Positions 18,176-27,786 are shown, counted from the first letter of the stretch. The stretch is DNA of 64,000 bases from Sva-07 sp963774765 (GCA_963774765.1 CAVZGP010000012.1:62001-126000), one strand, 5' to 3'. Program-made: numbers and translations. Notes: generated by a model not told the origin, from the sequence alone.

Positions 18176-19694
18176 GTCGGCATCTCTCGGATCATCTCCG
18201 CGATGTAGCCTGCTCGTCCTCGGTGATGCCGTAGTTCTCGTACAGTTCCTCGTCGGTCCACTCACGGTCCCACGTCTGCTGCGGCACCCAGCGGTACATG
18301 CTACGGAAGTGTGCTGGCTGGTTTCCGAAGAGAGACGAGGAAGCGGCGAAGCGGGTCGCAGGTACGACTCGACGCACTCCGCTTCCGGCCTCGACTTCAG
18401 AAGGGACCAGCGACAGGTACGTGGCGTGCAGACCGACCCGGGCCAGCGACAAGGGCGGGCCGAGCACGAGGTCGACCCCGCTTCGTTCGCGCTCACGGCC
18501 AGATCCGGCGACCGGGAGGAGCAGCTTCCATGCGTCGATCAGATGAGTGTTCTTCGAGATGGCATCTCGCGGCACCGACCCGGTCACACGCTTGGTGCCT
18601 ACGTTTGCGTAGAGGCGCAGCTCGCTCGCGGTGGGATTGGCGCCCTTGTCATACTCCTGGAAGTTGGTCGCGAGTCCGAACGGGGTATCGCCACTCACCA
18701 AGTCGGCAAAACTGGCCTCGTCGCTTGCCGTGACCTTGCGCAGGATTCCAAGCGCCCTTGGGTCACGGACGAGAATGTCGAACTCATCGAGAACACGAGG
18801 CTCGGGCCCGACCGTTGCCCCGTTTCGATGGTAGGTGGTCGAGCACTTGCCGGAGCTGTCTCGGTCCCAGAGGAAGTAGCAGACACCGCCATGGATTCCG
18901 ACAGAAGGGAACAGGTCTTTGGCGTTCTCGTAGTCGATGAGCGCACTCAGCCGTCGGTCCCCGAGCAACCGCTTTCGGAAGTCCTTGAGACCCCTACCTC
19001 CGGCCATCCAGCGAGATGGGATGACCATCGAGACATACCGCGGGTTCAGCTCCAGGGCTTGCTCGACGAACAGGTTGTAGAGCGGAGAGTCGTTCGTGCC
19101 GCCGGCGCCGCCGGTCATCTGGTACGGCGGGTTGCCGACGATGACGTCGAACTTCATTTCGAACTCCTCTGCGACTTGCTTGCGACCCGATTCGTGGATG
19201 AATGCGTAGGCGTAGTTCTCACGGTTGTCTCGTTCCATCTGTTCTTTCGACGCGCCGCATTCTTGGCAGCGGCCGTTCCGGTAGTCGTGCTCGACACGTT
19301 CGAACCACACGTTCCCCGTGTGGGTTGGCATCTTCACGATGGAATGCTCGCCGTCGGCCCGTTTCGAGCAGTACAGGGTCCGGCGGGACATGTGGGCAGT
19401 CAGTTCAGTAACAGCGAAGCCGACCACCTGATTGTGCAAGATGTGGTCGAGACGTTCCTGTTCGTCCGGGAATGTTTCGGTGAGGCTGACCATCAACCGT
19501 TTCGTGATTTCCCGGAGGAACACTCCGGTCTTGCAGCCGGGGTCAAGGAACCTGAGCGTCGGGTCTGACCAGACATCTTCGGGCAACAGGTCGAGGACCG
19601 CATTCGCAACCTTTGGTGGGGTGAACACTTCGTCGTTTGACAGGTCAGCGATCACTTCGAGAATGTCTGGTTGGCTCGACGTTTGGAGCAACAT
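18172..19694 (-). CDS. Eco57I-like N6-adenine DNA methyltransferase, frameshifts near C-terminus
   Basis: The first 400 residues are intact. FTPPKVANAVLDLLP leads into SAM-binding motif I (FLDPGCKTGVFLREI, residues 49-63), and catalytic motif IV is NPPY at residues 188-191. A Cys pair, CQEC, lies at 143-146. From about 18460 the frame jumps several times: LGPP, then PGSVCT, then TYLSLVPSEVEA, ECVESYLR, and TRFAASSSLFG. After CVPQQTWDREWTDEELYENYGITEDEQA one missing base near 18212 restores YIAEMIREMPT and a stop at 18172, which overlaps the helicase start (ATGA). The ATG at 19694 overlaps the upstream gene stop (TGATG). The enzyme should methylate adenine to protect host DNA. Confidence 0.85.
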
Positions 19695-20474
19695 CAGCGG
19701 CGTCCGTTCCCGTTGCGTGCTTCACCAGTGAACGCACTGGCTGCGACAATCGGTGCCTTGCGAAGTTCGCATGCCGGTCCCGTCCAGACGGTGGTCATTT
19801 CGTCGGTGTCGAACAACGACATGACCCCGGTCGTATCTGCCGCACCGGCAGCCATAACAGCACCGAGCGATGTCTCGGCGACCGCGACGGTTAGGTCGTC
19901 CGGGTTCCAGGTGTAGTCAATGAGCGGAAGCAGGTCTCGACCACTGGGAGTTCCGTCAGCGTTAGTGGCGAGCATGTTGCCGACCTGGATGTTGCGGTCG
20001 ACGATCCATTGCGCTGTCTGCATGACAACGCTGCGGCCAGTGAGGAGCTTTCCGAACTGTTGTTGATGCCAGTCGCTGAACAGGTTCAGCATGCGTGTGC
20101 GGGCACCGATCTCGTGGCCCGGTGTCCCACCGATGACGTTGTCGACAGAGATGTCGACGGCGTAGATGGCAGCGACCGCTTCCAAGGCGTGGAAGATCAC
20201 GGCCTCGTCGGTGTCACCGGCGGCGAGCCTCGCCAGCATCTGCGGCGATGGTGATCGACTTGAGTTTGCGGGCGAGGATGGCGACAAGGAAGTTGCCGTC
20301 ACCGCAGGCCGGTTCAAGAAATGTCGGTGACGGATGCGGTTCCCACATGTCAGTGGGCAGGAGGTCGAGCATTGCTTGGACGGTTCCCGCCGGAGTGAAG
20401 ACTTCCCCGAGGTCTCGTACCCGTTCTGTTGATTTGACGAGCCGTTCGACGGTGTTGCCTTCAGTGTCGGTCAT
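19694..20474 (-). CDS. SAM-binding methyltransferase-like protein without NPPY, frameshifted
   Basis: The gene starts at ATG 20474 (MTDTEGNTVERLV) and shows a motif region LGEVFTPAGTVQAMLDLLP and PACGDGNFLVAIL, typical of N6-adenine methylases. One extra base near 20245 breaks the frame; the second frame continues MLARLAAGDTDEAVIFHALEA to the stop at 19694. The joined protein is about 259 residues. It has no NPPY motif, so it may be a cofactor-binding or specificity partner of the full methylase it overlaps, and not an independent enzyme. The first gene of the operon, it should be preceded by the operon promoter in 20475-20700. Confidence 0.75.
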
Positions 20475-20855
20475 TGGTGTTTCCCGTCGGGGGCGGCGTG
20501 TGAGGAGCGGTGTCGATGGTGTGGTTGTTGGCATCTGTCCGTCCGTCGATTCAAGTGGGTGCCGGTCACAGTAGGTGCTGGCGGAGTTGGTGTGGTGGGT
20601 GTCGGACTTTCATGGTTCGTCTCGGGTCGGGTTGCGCACGGATCGCAGGTCAATATGCGGGCGAACCTGGGCGTAGCGGCTCCCGTGTGGTGTAGTCAAG
20701 ATGCTGCCCGTCATCGCGGACAGTTGTTGTGGGAGGTCAGGCGACACACGCAGTTCTTGCATACCCGAGGACGGCGAGGGCTTAGGTACCGGCGTCCATC
20801 GGAATCGACCACCGAACGCAGCAGCGTCCAACGGAGTCCGGCATGAACGCATATC
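20475..20855. other. gene-free stretch upstream of the restriction-like operon
   Basis: No convincing gene is seen. A 60-codon Pro/Thr/His-rich minus frame ends with a stop overlapping the methylase start, but its composition is that of non-coding GC-rich DNA. The operon promoter is expected here; I could not pick out a clear -35/-10 pair. Confidence 0.3.
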
Positions 20856-21164
20856 TCATGGCGCCACAACTGAGGGGGCGATGACAACCCTCGAGGGTGC
20901 GGGCACCGGCGACGTGGGCGCCGGAGCCAATTCGTCCACGAAATCCTGCAGCACTCTGGTGAGCTGATCTGCGACATTCTCACCGACCGCGAGAAACGGT
21001 CGAAGGGCCGCATCAGGGTCGTAGCGAAACGCGACGAACAAACTCGCAGCGGTGAGCAGCCCAAGCACCCGGCCCGTGTACCGACCGGGCAGCAGGTCGA
21101 ACCAGTCCGACCACGCCAACGCGGAACCGATGAACGCGACACTGGCGGCGACGACGAGTTCCAC
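20856..21164 (-). CDS. small membrane protein with two transmembrane segments
   Basis: From GTG 21164 the frame encodes about 102 residues. Two hydrophobic stretches are clear: LVVAASVAFIGSALAW and VLGLLTAASLFVAF, joined by a short loop (SDWFDLLPGRYTGR). The C-terminal tail is amphipathic and ends in a Pro/Val-rich segment. GGAGG lies almost directly against the GTG, so the start is uncertain. The frame is open further upstream into the left side of the second IS110 element, but that part looks non-coding. Small two-helix proteins at the edge of defence operons are often toxins or effectors, which is only a suggestion here. Confidence 0.5.
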   Translation of the reverse strand: MELVVAASVAFIGSALAWSDWFDLLPGRYTGRVLGLLTAASLFVAFRYDPDAALRPFLAVGENVADQLTRVLQDFVDELAPAPTSPVPAPSRVVIAPSVVAP

Positions 21165-21462
21165 ACCTCCAACTATGACGAAGGGGTGTCGCAGAGATGA
21201 TGAGAAGACCGTTCCGGGCGGTGTGGAGGAGACTCCCGGTGTGGTGGTTCGGTGTTCAGCTCTGACCCTGGGTGTCTCTGACCCGCAAGGTGTCCTGAAA
21301 TGTGACTTGTCGAGCTGTTCACCGGCCACCACGTTCCGGGAGCCTCGATCGACAAGTGTGACCTGATAGGAGCCTGTTGGCGCAGACCCGTCTCTGTGTT
21401 GTCCGCTTCTCGATCGTTGATCCCTCTTCAACCGTTCAACCGAATCGAAGGGATCAGACATC
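21165..21462. other. non-coding region, left side of second IS110 element
   Basis: This gap separates the small membrane gene from the transposase. It holds the inferred left end near 21357 and the TGATCCCTC/GAAGGGATCA hairpin just before the transposase start. A bridge RNA could be encoded here if this element follows the IS110-group layout. No protein is supported. Confidence 0.4.
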
Positions 21463-22700
21463 ATGATGACAGCAACACGGCGCCGTGTCACCGGCGGCGT
21501 CGACACCCATGCCGACACCAACGTCGCGGCGGTGCTCGACACACTCACGTTGCGCACGCTCGCGAGGGCAACGTTTGCGACCACTGCGGTTGGTCACCAG
21601 GCGGCGCTCGAGTGGATGCGCGACCAGGGTGCGATCGATGCGGTCGGGGTCGAGTCGACCGGGACCTATGGCGCGGGCCTCGCCCGTCATCTCGCGTCCG
21701 CTGGTGTGAAGGTGGTCGAGGTGAACCGCCCGGAGAAGCTCGACCGCTATCTCGACGGCAAGGATGACTTCATCGACGCCGAGGCTGCAGCGCGTGCGGT
21801 GTTGTCTGGTCGAGCATCAGTGATCCCGAAGTCCGGTGATGGTCCGGTCGAGGCGATCCGCTCGTTGGAGACCGCGGATGAGTCTGCGGCTCATGATCGC
21901 GTCGAGGCGATCAACCAGTTCAGGTCGATGATGTTCCGTGCTCCGAACCAGTTCCGTGACGTGTTCTCGACCAAGACGTTCCGACACCAACTCAACGCGG
22001 CGGTCCGGTTCCGCACCAGCTACGACGATCTCGTCGAGCAAGAACTCCGGGTCGCGTTGAAGATGCTTGCCCAGCGGATCCGGTTCCTCGAAGGCCAGAT
22101 CACCGACATCGAAGCCCGGCTGCGGCCGATCATCGTGGAGCACTTCCCAGCGCTGATAGGTCTCAACGGCGTCGGCTCCGCACTCCGCAGCACAGCTGTT
22201 GATGGCCGCCGGCGACAACGCCGACCGGCTGCATTCCGAAGCTGCGTTCGCGAAGCTCTGCGGCGCATGCCCACGGCCGGCGTCGTCGGGCAAGACCGTC
22301 CGGTTCCGGCTCGATCGAGGAGGCAGCCGCAACGCCAACCGGGCGCTCTATCGGATCGTGATCGTGCGCATGCGCCACGACGACACCACCAAACGCTACG
22401 TCGCCCGCCGCCTCGCAGAAGGCAAGACCAAAGCCGAGATCATCCGCTGCCTCAAACGCTTCGTCGCCCGAGAAGTCTTCGCCGCGATCATCAACCCACC
22501 CGACAAGATCCCCACCGGCCAGGACCTCCGCGCTGCTCGCACCGCAGCCGGCATCACCCTCACCGCCCTCGCCGTCTCCATCAGCGTCGCGCCCACCAAC
22601 ATCTCCCGACTCGAACGAGGCATCGACCACCACACCACCCGCATCCAACAAGCACTCGAAACAATCACCGCAATGACCACTTGACATCTATAGGAGCGTC
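21357..22700 (+). mobile_element. second IS110-like element (ends inferred)
   Basis: The transposase gene is flanked by a shared short sequence: GATAGGAGC at about 21366 on the left and TATAGGAGC at 22690-22698 on the right, immediately after the transposase stop. IS110-type elements have no long terminal repeats, and such short matches at both ends are what would be expected. Between the left end and the gene lies a hairpin formed by TGATCCCTC and GAAGGGATCA (about 21418-21455), which may be part of a structured RNA. The element lies at the right edge of the accessory island. Confidence 0.5.
21463..22684 (+). pseudogene. IS110-family transposase with XRE-like C-terminal domain, frameshifted
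   Basis: The first frame carries the DEDD domain (GGVDTHADTN, AVGVESTGTYG, KDDFIDAEAAARAVL) up to GLNGVGSAL at about 22186. One base must be skipped to continue in the second frame with AAQLLMAAGDNADRLHSEAAFAKLCG and the catalytic serine region GGSRNANRALYRIVIVRMRHD. After FVAREVFAAI the protein ends in a helix-turn-helix of XRE type: LRAARTAAGITLTALA and APTNISRLERGID. The restored length is about 407 residues. The fused XRE domain is shared by a subset of actinobacterial IS110 transposases as far as I recall. As sequenced the enzyme is inactive unless the shift is a sequencing error. Confidence 0.85.
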
Positions 22701-22824
22701 ACTCGCCTGCAACTCGACCTCGGCGGCCGGCGCTTGCAGCAGCGTCAGCCGATCGAGTCCGCACCCGCGAAAGCGAGGCTCCGTACGACGTGCCGCGTCG
22801 CGAACAGGCGTGTCGGCGGCCGGA

Positions 22825-22871
22825 ATCGTGGTCCAGAAATCGTGGTCCAGAAATAGGTCCATTATTGGACC
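22825..22871. repeat. tandem 14-mer and palindrome at the island edge
   Basis: ATCGTGGTCCAGAA occurs twice head to tail at 22825-22838 and 22839-22852. It is followed by the perfect palindrome GGTCCA-TTAT-TGGACC at 22856-22871. All share the GGTCCA half-site. The cluster lies between the second IS110 element and the 3' end of the acyl-CoA dehydrogenase gene. It could be an operator or a recombinase-binding array near the island boundary. Confidence 0.5.
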
Positions 22872-22956
22872 AAATCGAAAACACACGACCCTCCGCCGAA
22901 CCCTGATCCGAGGGCCAGGGTCGGCGGTTGTGGGCCGCGAAACCCCTGGTAGAGTG

Positions 22957-24169
22957 CTATTCGATCCGCAGGCCTGATATCGCCCGCGAAATCACGAGCT
23001 GCTGGATCTCGCTAGGTGCCTTCGAAGATCGTGTGGATCTTCGCATCACGGTGCCAACGCTCGACCGGGTACTCACGGGTGTAGCCGTAGCCGCCGAGGA
23101 TCTGGATGGCATCCTCGGTGACGCGCACGGCGGTCTCCGATGCCTTCCACTTCGACATCGAGCCTTCGCCGTTCTTGAACGTCCCGTTCTTGGCGAGCCA
23201 CGCGGCACGCCAGATCAGGAGGCGGCTGGCGTCGATCTCGGTCGCCATGTTGGCGAGCTTGAATGCGATCGCCTGGTTCATGATGATCGGCTTGCCGAAC
23301 GCGTGGCGCTCCTTGGCGTAGTCGAGGGCGTACTCGTAGGCCGCACGTGCGACGCCGAGCGCCTGGGCGCCGACGGCCGGACGGGTGGCCTCGAAGGTCG
23401 CCATCGCCGGCTGCTTGCCGGTCGACACGTTCTCGCGGGCACGGGCGAGCTTGGCGTCGAGCTTCTCCTTGCCACCGAGCAGACATGAGCCGGGGACCTT
23501 GACGTCGTCGAGAACGACCTCGCTGGTGTGGCTGGCGCGGATGCCGTGCTTGAGGTACTTCTGGCCCTGCGAGAGGCCCTTGGTATTCGGCGGGACGATG
23601 AAGCTCGCCTGGCCCTTGCCCTTGAGTTCGGCGTCGACGCTGGCGACGACCACGTGCACGTCGGCGATGCCACCGTTGGTGATCCACGCCTTGGTGCCGT
23701 TGAGGGTCCACTCGTCCTTGGCCTCGTCGTACACGGCCCGGGTGCGCAGGCTCGACACGTCGGACCCGGCGTCGGGCTCGGAGACGCAGAACGCGCCGAG
23801 CTTCACGTCGTCAGCGGTGCCGTAGCACTGGGGCACCCATTCCATGACCTGTTCGGGCGTGCCGTTCCCGGAGATGCCGGCGGCGGCGAGGGCCGAGCCC
23901 ATGATGGCCATGCCGATGCCGGCATCGCCCCAGAAGATCTCCTCGATGGCGACGGGCAGGGTCAGCCCGGTCGGGTCGCTCATCGCGTTCAGCAGGAACT
24001 CAAAACCGTAGAGGCCGATCTGCGCGGCCTCCTGGACGACGGGCCACGGGAACTCCTCGCGCTCGTCCCACTCGTGGGCGGCGGGCCGGATGACGCCCTC
24101 GGCGAAGTCGTGGACCCACTTCTGGATCTGCAGCTGGTCTTCGTTGAGGTTCAGCGAGAAGTCGGTCAT
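22957..24169 (-). CDS. acyl-CoA dehydrogenase, frameshifted at C-terminus
   Basis: From ATG 24169 (MTDFSLNLNEDQLQIQ) the product has all family parts: an N-terminal helical domain, the FAD-contact segment FCVSEPDAGSDVSSL, KAWITNGG, and the C-terminal ILGGYGYTREYPVERWHRDAKIHTIFEGT with the catalytic Glu in IFEGT. Directly after GT an extra T in ACCTAGCGAG creates a TAG stop at about 23012. Removing it restores SEIQQLVISRAISGLRIE and a stop at 22957. The restored length is about 404 residues. The enzyme oxidises an acyl-CoA to the enoyl-CoA in beta-oxidation. Two palindromes of TetR-operator type lie upstream. Confidence 0.93.
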
Positions 24170-24178
24170 GACCCACAA

Positions 24179-24217
24179 GTTACCCATCGGTAACGTGGTT
24201 GGCTACCTGCCGGTAAC
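24179..24217. promoter_or_regulatory. tandem TetR-type operators upstream of acyl-CoA dehydrogenase
   Basis: GTTACC-CATC-GGTAAC (24179-24194) is a perfect interrupted palindrome. GCTACC-TGCC-GGTAAC (24202-24217) is the same site with one mismatch, 23 bases away. The nearer site begins 10 bases upstream of the acyl-CoA dehydrogenase ATG, so a bound repressor would block transcription. The architecture suits a TetR-family regulator of lipid catabolism; the regulator gene is not in this window. Confidence 0.6.
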
Positions 24218-24263
24218 TTCGGCATCACGCAACACGCCGTCGGGCAGCAGCACCAGCCAAGCG

Positions 24264-24306
24264 ATGAGTTTCCGCGCGGACAGGTCGCGCGAAGACTCAT
24301 CGCCTC
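24264..24306 (-). terminator. stem-loop downstream of acyltransferase gene
   Basis: GCGATGAGT (24264-24272) pairs with ACTCATCGC (24298-24306), and an inner GCGCG/CGCGC stem extends the hairpin. It follows the stop of the acyltransferase gene on the minus strand. No T tract follows. The GCGATGAG arm is also the arm of the repeats at 44.4 and 56.8 kb. Confidence 0.5.
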
Positions 24307-24320
24307 GAACCGATTGGCGT

Positions 24321-26398
24321 TCAGACAGCGGCGAGGCGGAGCAGGTCGGGCGCGACAGTCGTGTAGATCAGGTTGGCGCCCGGTTTGTAGACGTGGACAC
24401 CGTCCCAGCGGTACCCGAGATCCGACGCGATCGTCTCGTCGTTGCACCACTCGTCGGGGCCTTCGACGAACTCGACCCGCGGTGAGTCGAACGTCGCGGC
24501 GGTCTGACGGAGGAGGTCGTTGACATGGGCGGTGCGCGAGTCGTCGCCGCGCTCGGGCAGCGCTCGAACACCCGCGCCTTCGACGTCCTGCGGCCGCATG
24601 CAGGCCACCTCCAGCAACCCGACATTGGCACCCTCGGCCAGCATCGCGTCGATGCCCGAGGTCAGGTTCCTCACGAACAGTGCATCGCCCTCCGGCGTGG
24701 CGAATCCGTACACCGTGCCGTCGTCGTCGATGTCGAAGACATCCCACGCACCGACCACCACGAGCGCGACGTCCTTGCCGGCGGCCGCGTCGGCCCAGTC
24801 CTGTTGCCAGTCCTGGCAGATCGAGAAGTTGTTGGTGAACTTCACCGAACTCTTCACCGAACCCGAGTCGTAGACACTGCAGCCGTCGACACTGCCGTTG
24901 ACCACCTCCGGAAAGACCCCCTCGATCCCGTCGGGCAGATTGATCGCCAGCGCATTCGCCTGAGAGTCGCCGACGATCGCCAGGGTCGCCGACGACGCAG
25001 GCGTGATCGAGACCGTCGGTGCCGTGGTGGACAACACCGACGAACCCGGCAACACTGCGTCGTCGACCGGAACCGGGCCGTCGGTCGTCGCAAGATCGAA
25101 CACCGCCTCGTCACCGCCTTCGAAGCGATTGAACTGATCGACGCCGACGTAGAACAGGGCCAGCGCTCCCACCAGCATCACGCCCCCGGCGATGGGCCAG
25201 TACGTGATCGTCGCCCGGTCGCCCCACCACCGAGTGATCGCCCCTTTCGGACGGGTGTCTCCAGGTACCGATAGGAGGCCTCGGAGATCACCACCGTGAG
25301 GATCATCGCCCAGAGGAACTTCGACACCGACCCGGTGGTGGCACCGACGATCACGAAGATCGGCCAGCTCCACAGGTACAGGCCGTAGCTGCGCTTGCCC
25401 ATTTCAACCAGCGGGGACCAACTCATGATGCGTTGGAATCCGACGGCTGCCGGGTGCACGGCCACCATGACGGCGACGAGCGCGAGGATCGACACCAGCG
25501 GCAGCAGCCACTGGTACACGTACCCGGCTGTGATGGCGGCAACTGCAGAGGCGCAACCGATCATCGCGACCGCCGCGGCGCCGATCGGGTCGAGCGCACG
25601 ACCGGCCGGAGCCTGGTCCGCCCGATTCCAGCGCCACGGCCGCCAGATGAAGGCCGCTCCCGCTCCGAGCAGCAGCCCGAATGAACGGGTGATCGTCGAG
25701 AGGTACATGTAGTTGGTGCGGTCGACGCCATCGAATGCTGCGGGTGGGCCACCGAGCGGCGTCGGGCTCCCTGACTGGATCCAGAAGGTGTAGACCCAGA
25801 CGACGACCGCAGCACCAAGGATCATGGACCCGACGAGGTGACGGGGCAGACGAATACGCATCAGCGCGACGAACACCAACGGCCACAGCAGGTACCACTG
25901 TTCCTCGACGGCGAGGCTCCAGAGGTGGCGCAACAACGGTGGCTCACCCGAGAAGTACGGGACGTCGCCGAGGATCTGGCCCCAGTTGTTGACGTAGAAG
26001 ACTGACCACGGGATGTCACGCCGCACCTGGGTCTGCTGCTCGGCCGACCCCGCCAGCGCGGCCCAGACGGCAACGGAGAGCAGCACGGCGTAGAGCGCTG
26101 GGAAGAGTCGTCGGGCCCGTCGGAGCCAGAACTGACGGAACGACACCTCGCCGTTGCGATCGCGCTCGTCGAGCAGCAGCGAGGTGATCAGGAATCCGGA
26201 AACGACGAAGAACACCTCGACGCCGAAGAACCCGCCGTGCATCCACGAGAACCCGGCGTGGTACAGCAGCACCACGCCAACCGAGAGGGCCCGAAGCCCG
26301 TCGAGCGACGGCTGGTACCCCATCGTCGGCAACGACTCAGGTGGAGTCGTCACCGGTTGCGGAGCAACCTCGGTCGGGCGGTCGACGACCGTGGTCAC
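24321..26398 (-). CDS. membrane acyltransferase (AT3) with C-terminal SGNH domain, frameshifted
   Basis: The gene starts at GTG 26398, overlapping the cysS stop (GTGA). The AT3 domain begins at GYQPSLDGLRALSVG and has many membrane helices with the family markers GGFFGVEVFFVVSGFLIT and RRARRLFPAL. At the C-run 25241-25244 the frame breaks after YLETPVRKG; adding one base continues AITRWWGDRATITYWP and leads to the SGNH part with AIVGDSQANALA and the late DGVHVYKPGANL. The restored length is about 692 residues, normal for AT3-SGNH fusions that O-acylate cell-surface sugars. A homopolymer at the break makes a sequencing error likely. Confidence 0.88.
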
Positions 26399-27786
26399 CG
26401 CCGAAGCGACGTGCCGTCGCGTGTGGTCTCGACGGTCCATCCGTCGGCCTGGAGTTCGGCGCGCAGTGCATCGGCCGACGCGAAGTCCTTCGCGGCGCGA
26501 GCATCGTCGAGGGCCTTGGCGCGTGCGAGGGCGTCGGAGTCGATCTGCACGTTCGATCCGAGCCGGAGCCCGACCGCGCCGGTGATCTCGCGTGCCGCAG
26601 CGACGAGCGCGGCAGCAACGCCGTCGTCGCCTGCGTCGAGTGCTGCGTTGGCGCGCCGAACGGTGTCGAACAGCAGGGCCGTGGCCCGCGGGGTGTCGAG
26701 GTCGTCGTCCATTGCCGCGCGGAACTCGTCGAGCACCGCTGGTTCCGGATCGGTTGGTTCGAGCGCAGCCACCCGCGAGGCGAACGCGTCGAGGCCGGCC
26801 AACGACTTGACCGCGGCATCGATGCCGTCCTGGGTGATCTTCACCGGGCTGCGGTAGTGCGACTGCAACAGCACCATGCGGTAGGCGCGCGGGTCGTAGA
26901 GCTCGATGAGGTCGAGCAGGTTCGACACGTTGCCGAGGCTCTTCGACATCTTCTCGCCCTCGGCGTCGACGACGAAGCCGTTGTGCATCCAGTGGTTGGC
27001 GAACGTCTTGCCGAGCGCCACTGCCTGGGCTCGCTCGTTCTCGTGGTGCGGAAAGCGCAGATCCTGGCCGCCACCGTGCAGATCGAAACCTTCGCCGAGC
27101 AGGTCGAGGCTCATCACGACGCACTCCGAGTGCCACCCGGGGCGCCCGTCACCCCACGGTGACGGCCACGCCGGATCGCTGTCGGTGGCCGGCCCGGTGG
27201 CGAACTTCCACAAGACGAAGTCGGCCGGGTGGCGCTTGCCAGCGGCACCGACGACCTCACGGTCGCCGCCGCCCGAGCGCATGTCGTCGACCGACTGGTG
27301 GGCGAGCAATCCGTAGTCGTCGACGGACTCGACCGACATGTAGACGCCGTCGTCGGTGACGTAGGCGTGGTCGGTGGAGATCAGCTCGCCGATGAGGTCG
27401 ACCATCTCGTCGACGTAGTCGGTGGCGTGGGGGGTGTCGGTCGGACGTTCGAACTCGACGGCATCCATCGCCTGCCACCAGACCGCCTCGCACGCGGTGG
27501 TGATGTCCTTCCACGGCCGGTTCTCGCGCAACGCCCGCTCGATGATCTTGTCCTCGATGTCGGTGACGTTCGACACGAGGCGCACGTCGAGACCGGTCCA
27601 TTCGAGGTAGCGCCGCAGGATGTCGTAGACGAGCGTGGCGCGGCCGTGGCCGAGGTGGGGCGGGCCGTACACCGTGGGTCCGCAGAGGTAGATGCTGACC
27701 TTGCCCGGCTCGCGAAGAGCCAGCTCGCGCACGGAACGCGTGGCGGTGTCGTAGAGGTGCAGCACGGTGTCTGAGTCTACGAGCAC
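26395..27786 (-). CDS. cysS: cysteinyl-tRNA synthetase
   Basis: The 463-residue product is a class I tRNA synthetase that charges tRNA-Cys. The ATP site shows CGPTVYGPPHLGHGRA (HIGH-type motif) and GEKMSKSLGN (KMSKS). The zinc-site segments with GWHSECVVMS and HGGGQDLRFPHHENERAQ are present. I start it at GTG 27786 because the sequence before it is not conserved; a GTG at 27765 is also possible. It is divergent from valS with an 85-base promoter region between them. MshC, the mycothiol ligase, is a relative, but the length and the early CysS-type LYDTATRSV segment favour CysS. Confidence 0.93.
   Translation of the reverse strand: MLVDSDTVLHLYDTATRSVRELALREPGKVSIYLCGPTVYGPPHLGHGRATLVYDILRRYLEWTGLDVRLVSNVTDIEDKIIERALRENRPWKDITTACEAVWWQAMDAVEFERPTDTPHATDYVDEMVDLIGELISTDHAYVTDDGVYMSVESVDDYGLLAHQSVDDMRSGGGDREVVGAAGKRHPADFVLWKFATGPATDSDPAWPSPWGDGRPGWHSECVVMSLDLLGEGFDLHGGGQDLRFPHHENERAQAVALGKTFANHWMHNGFVVDAEGEKMSKSLGNVSNLLDLIELYDPRAYRMVLLQSHYRSPVKITQDGIDAAVKSLAGLDAFASRVAALEPTDPEPAVLDEFRAAMDDDLDTPRATALLFDTVRRANAALDAGDDGVAAALVAAAREITGAVGLRLGSNVQIDSDALARAKALDDARAAKDFASADALRAELQADGWTVETTRDGTSLRR

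Noticed and set aside
2068..22700. Prophage
   Set aside because: Integrases are present but there are no capsid, terminase, portal or tail genes, so an integrative island is a better reading.
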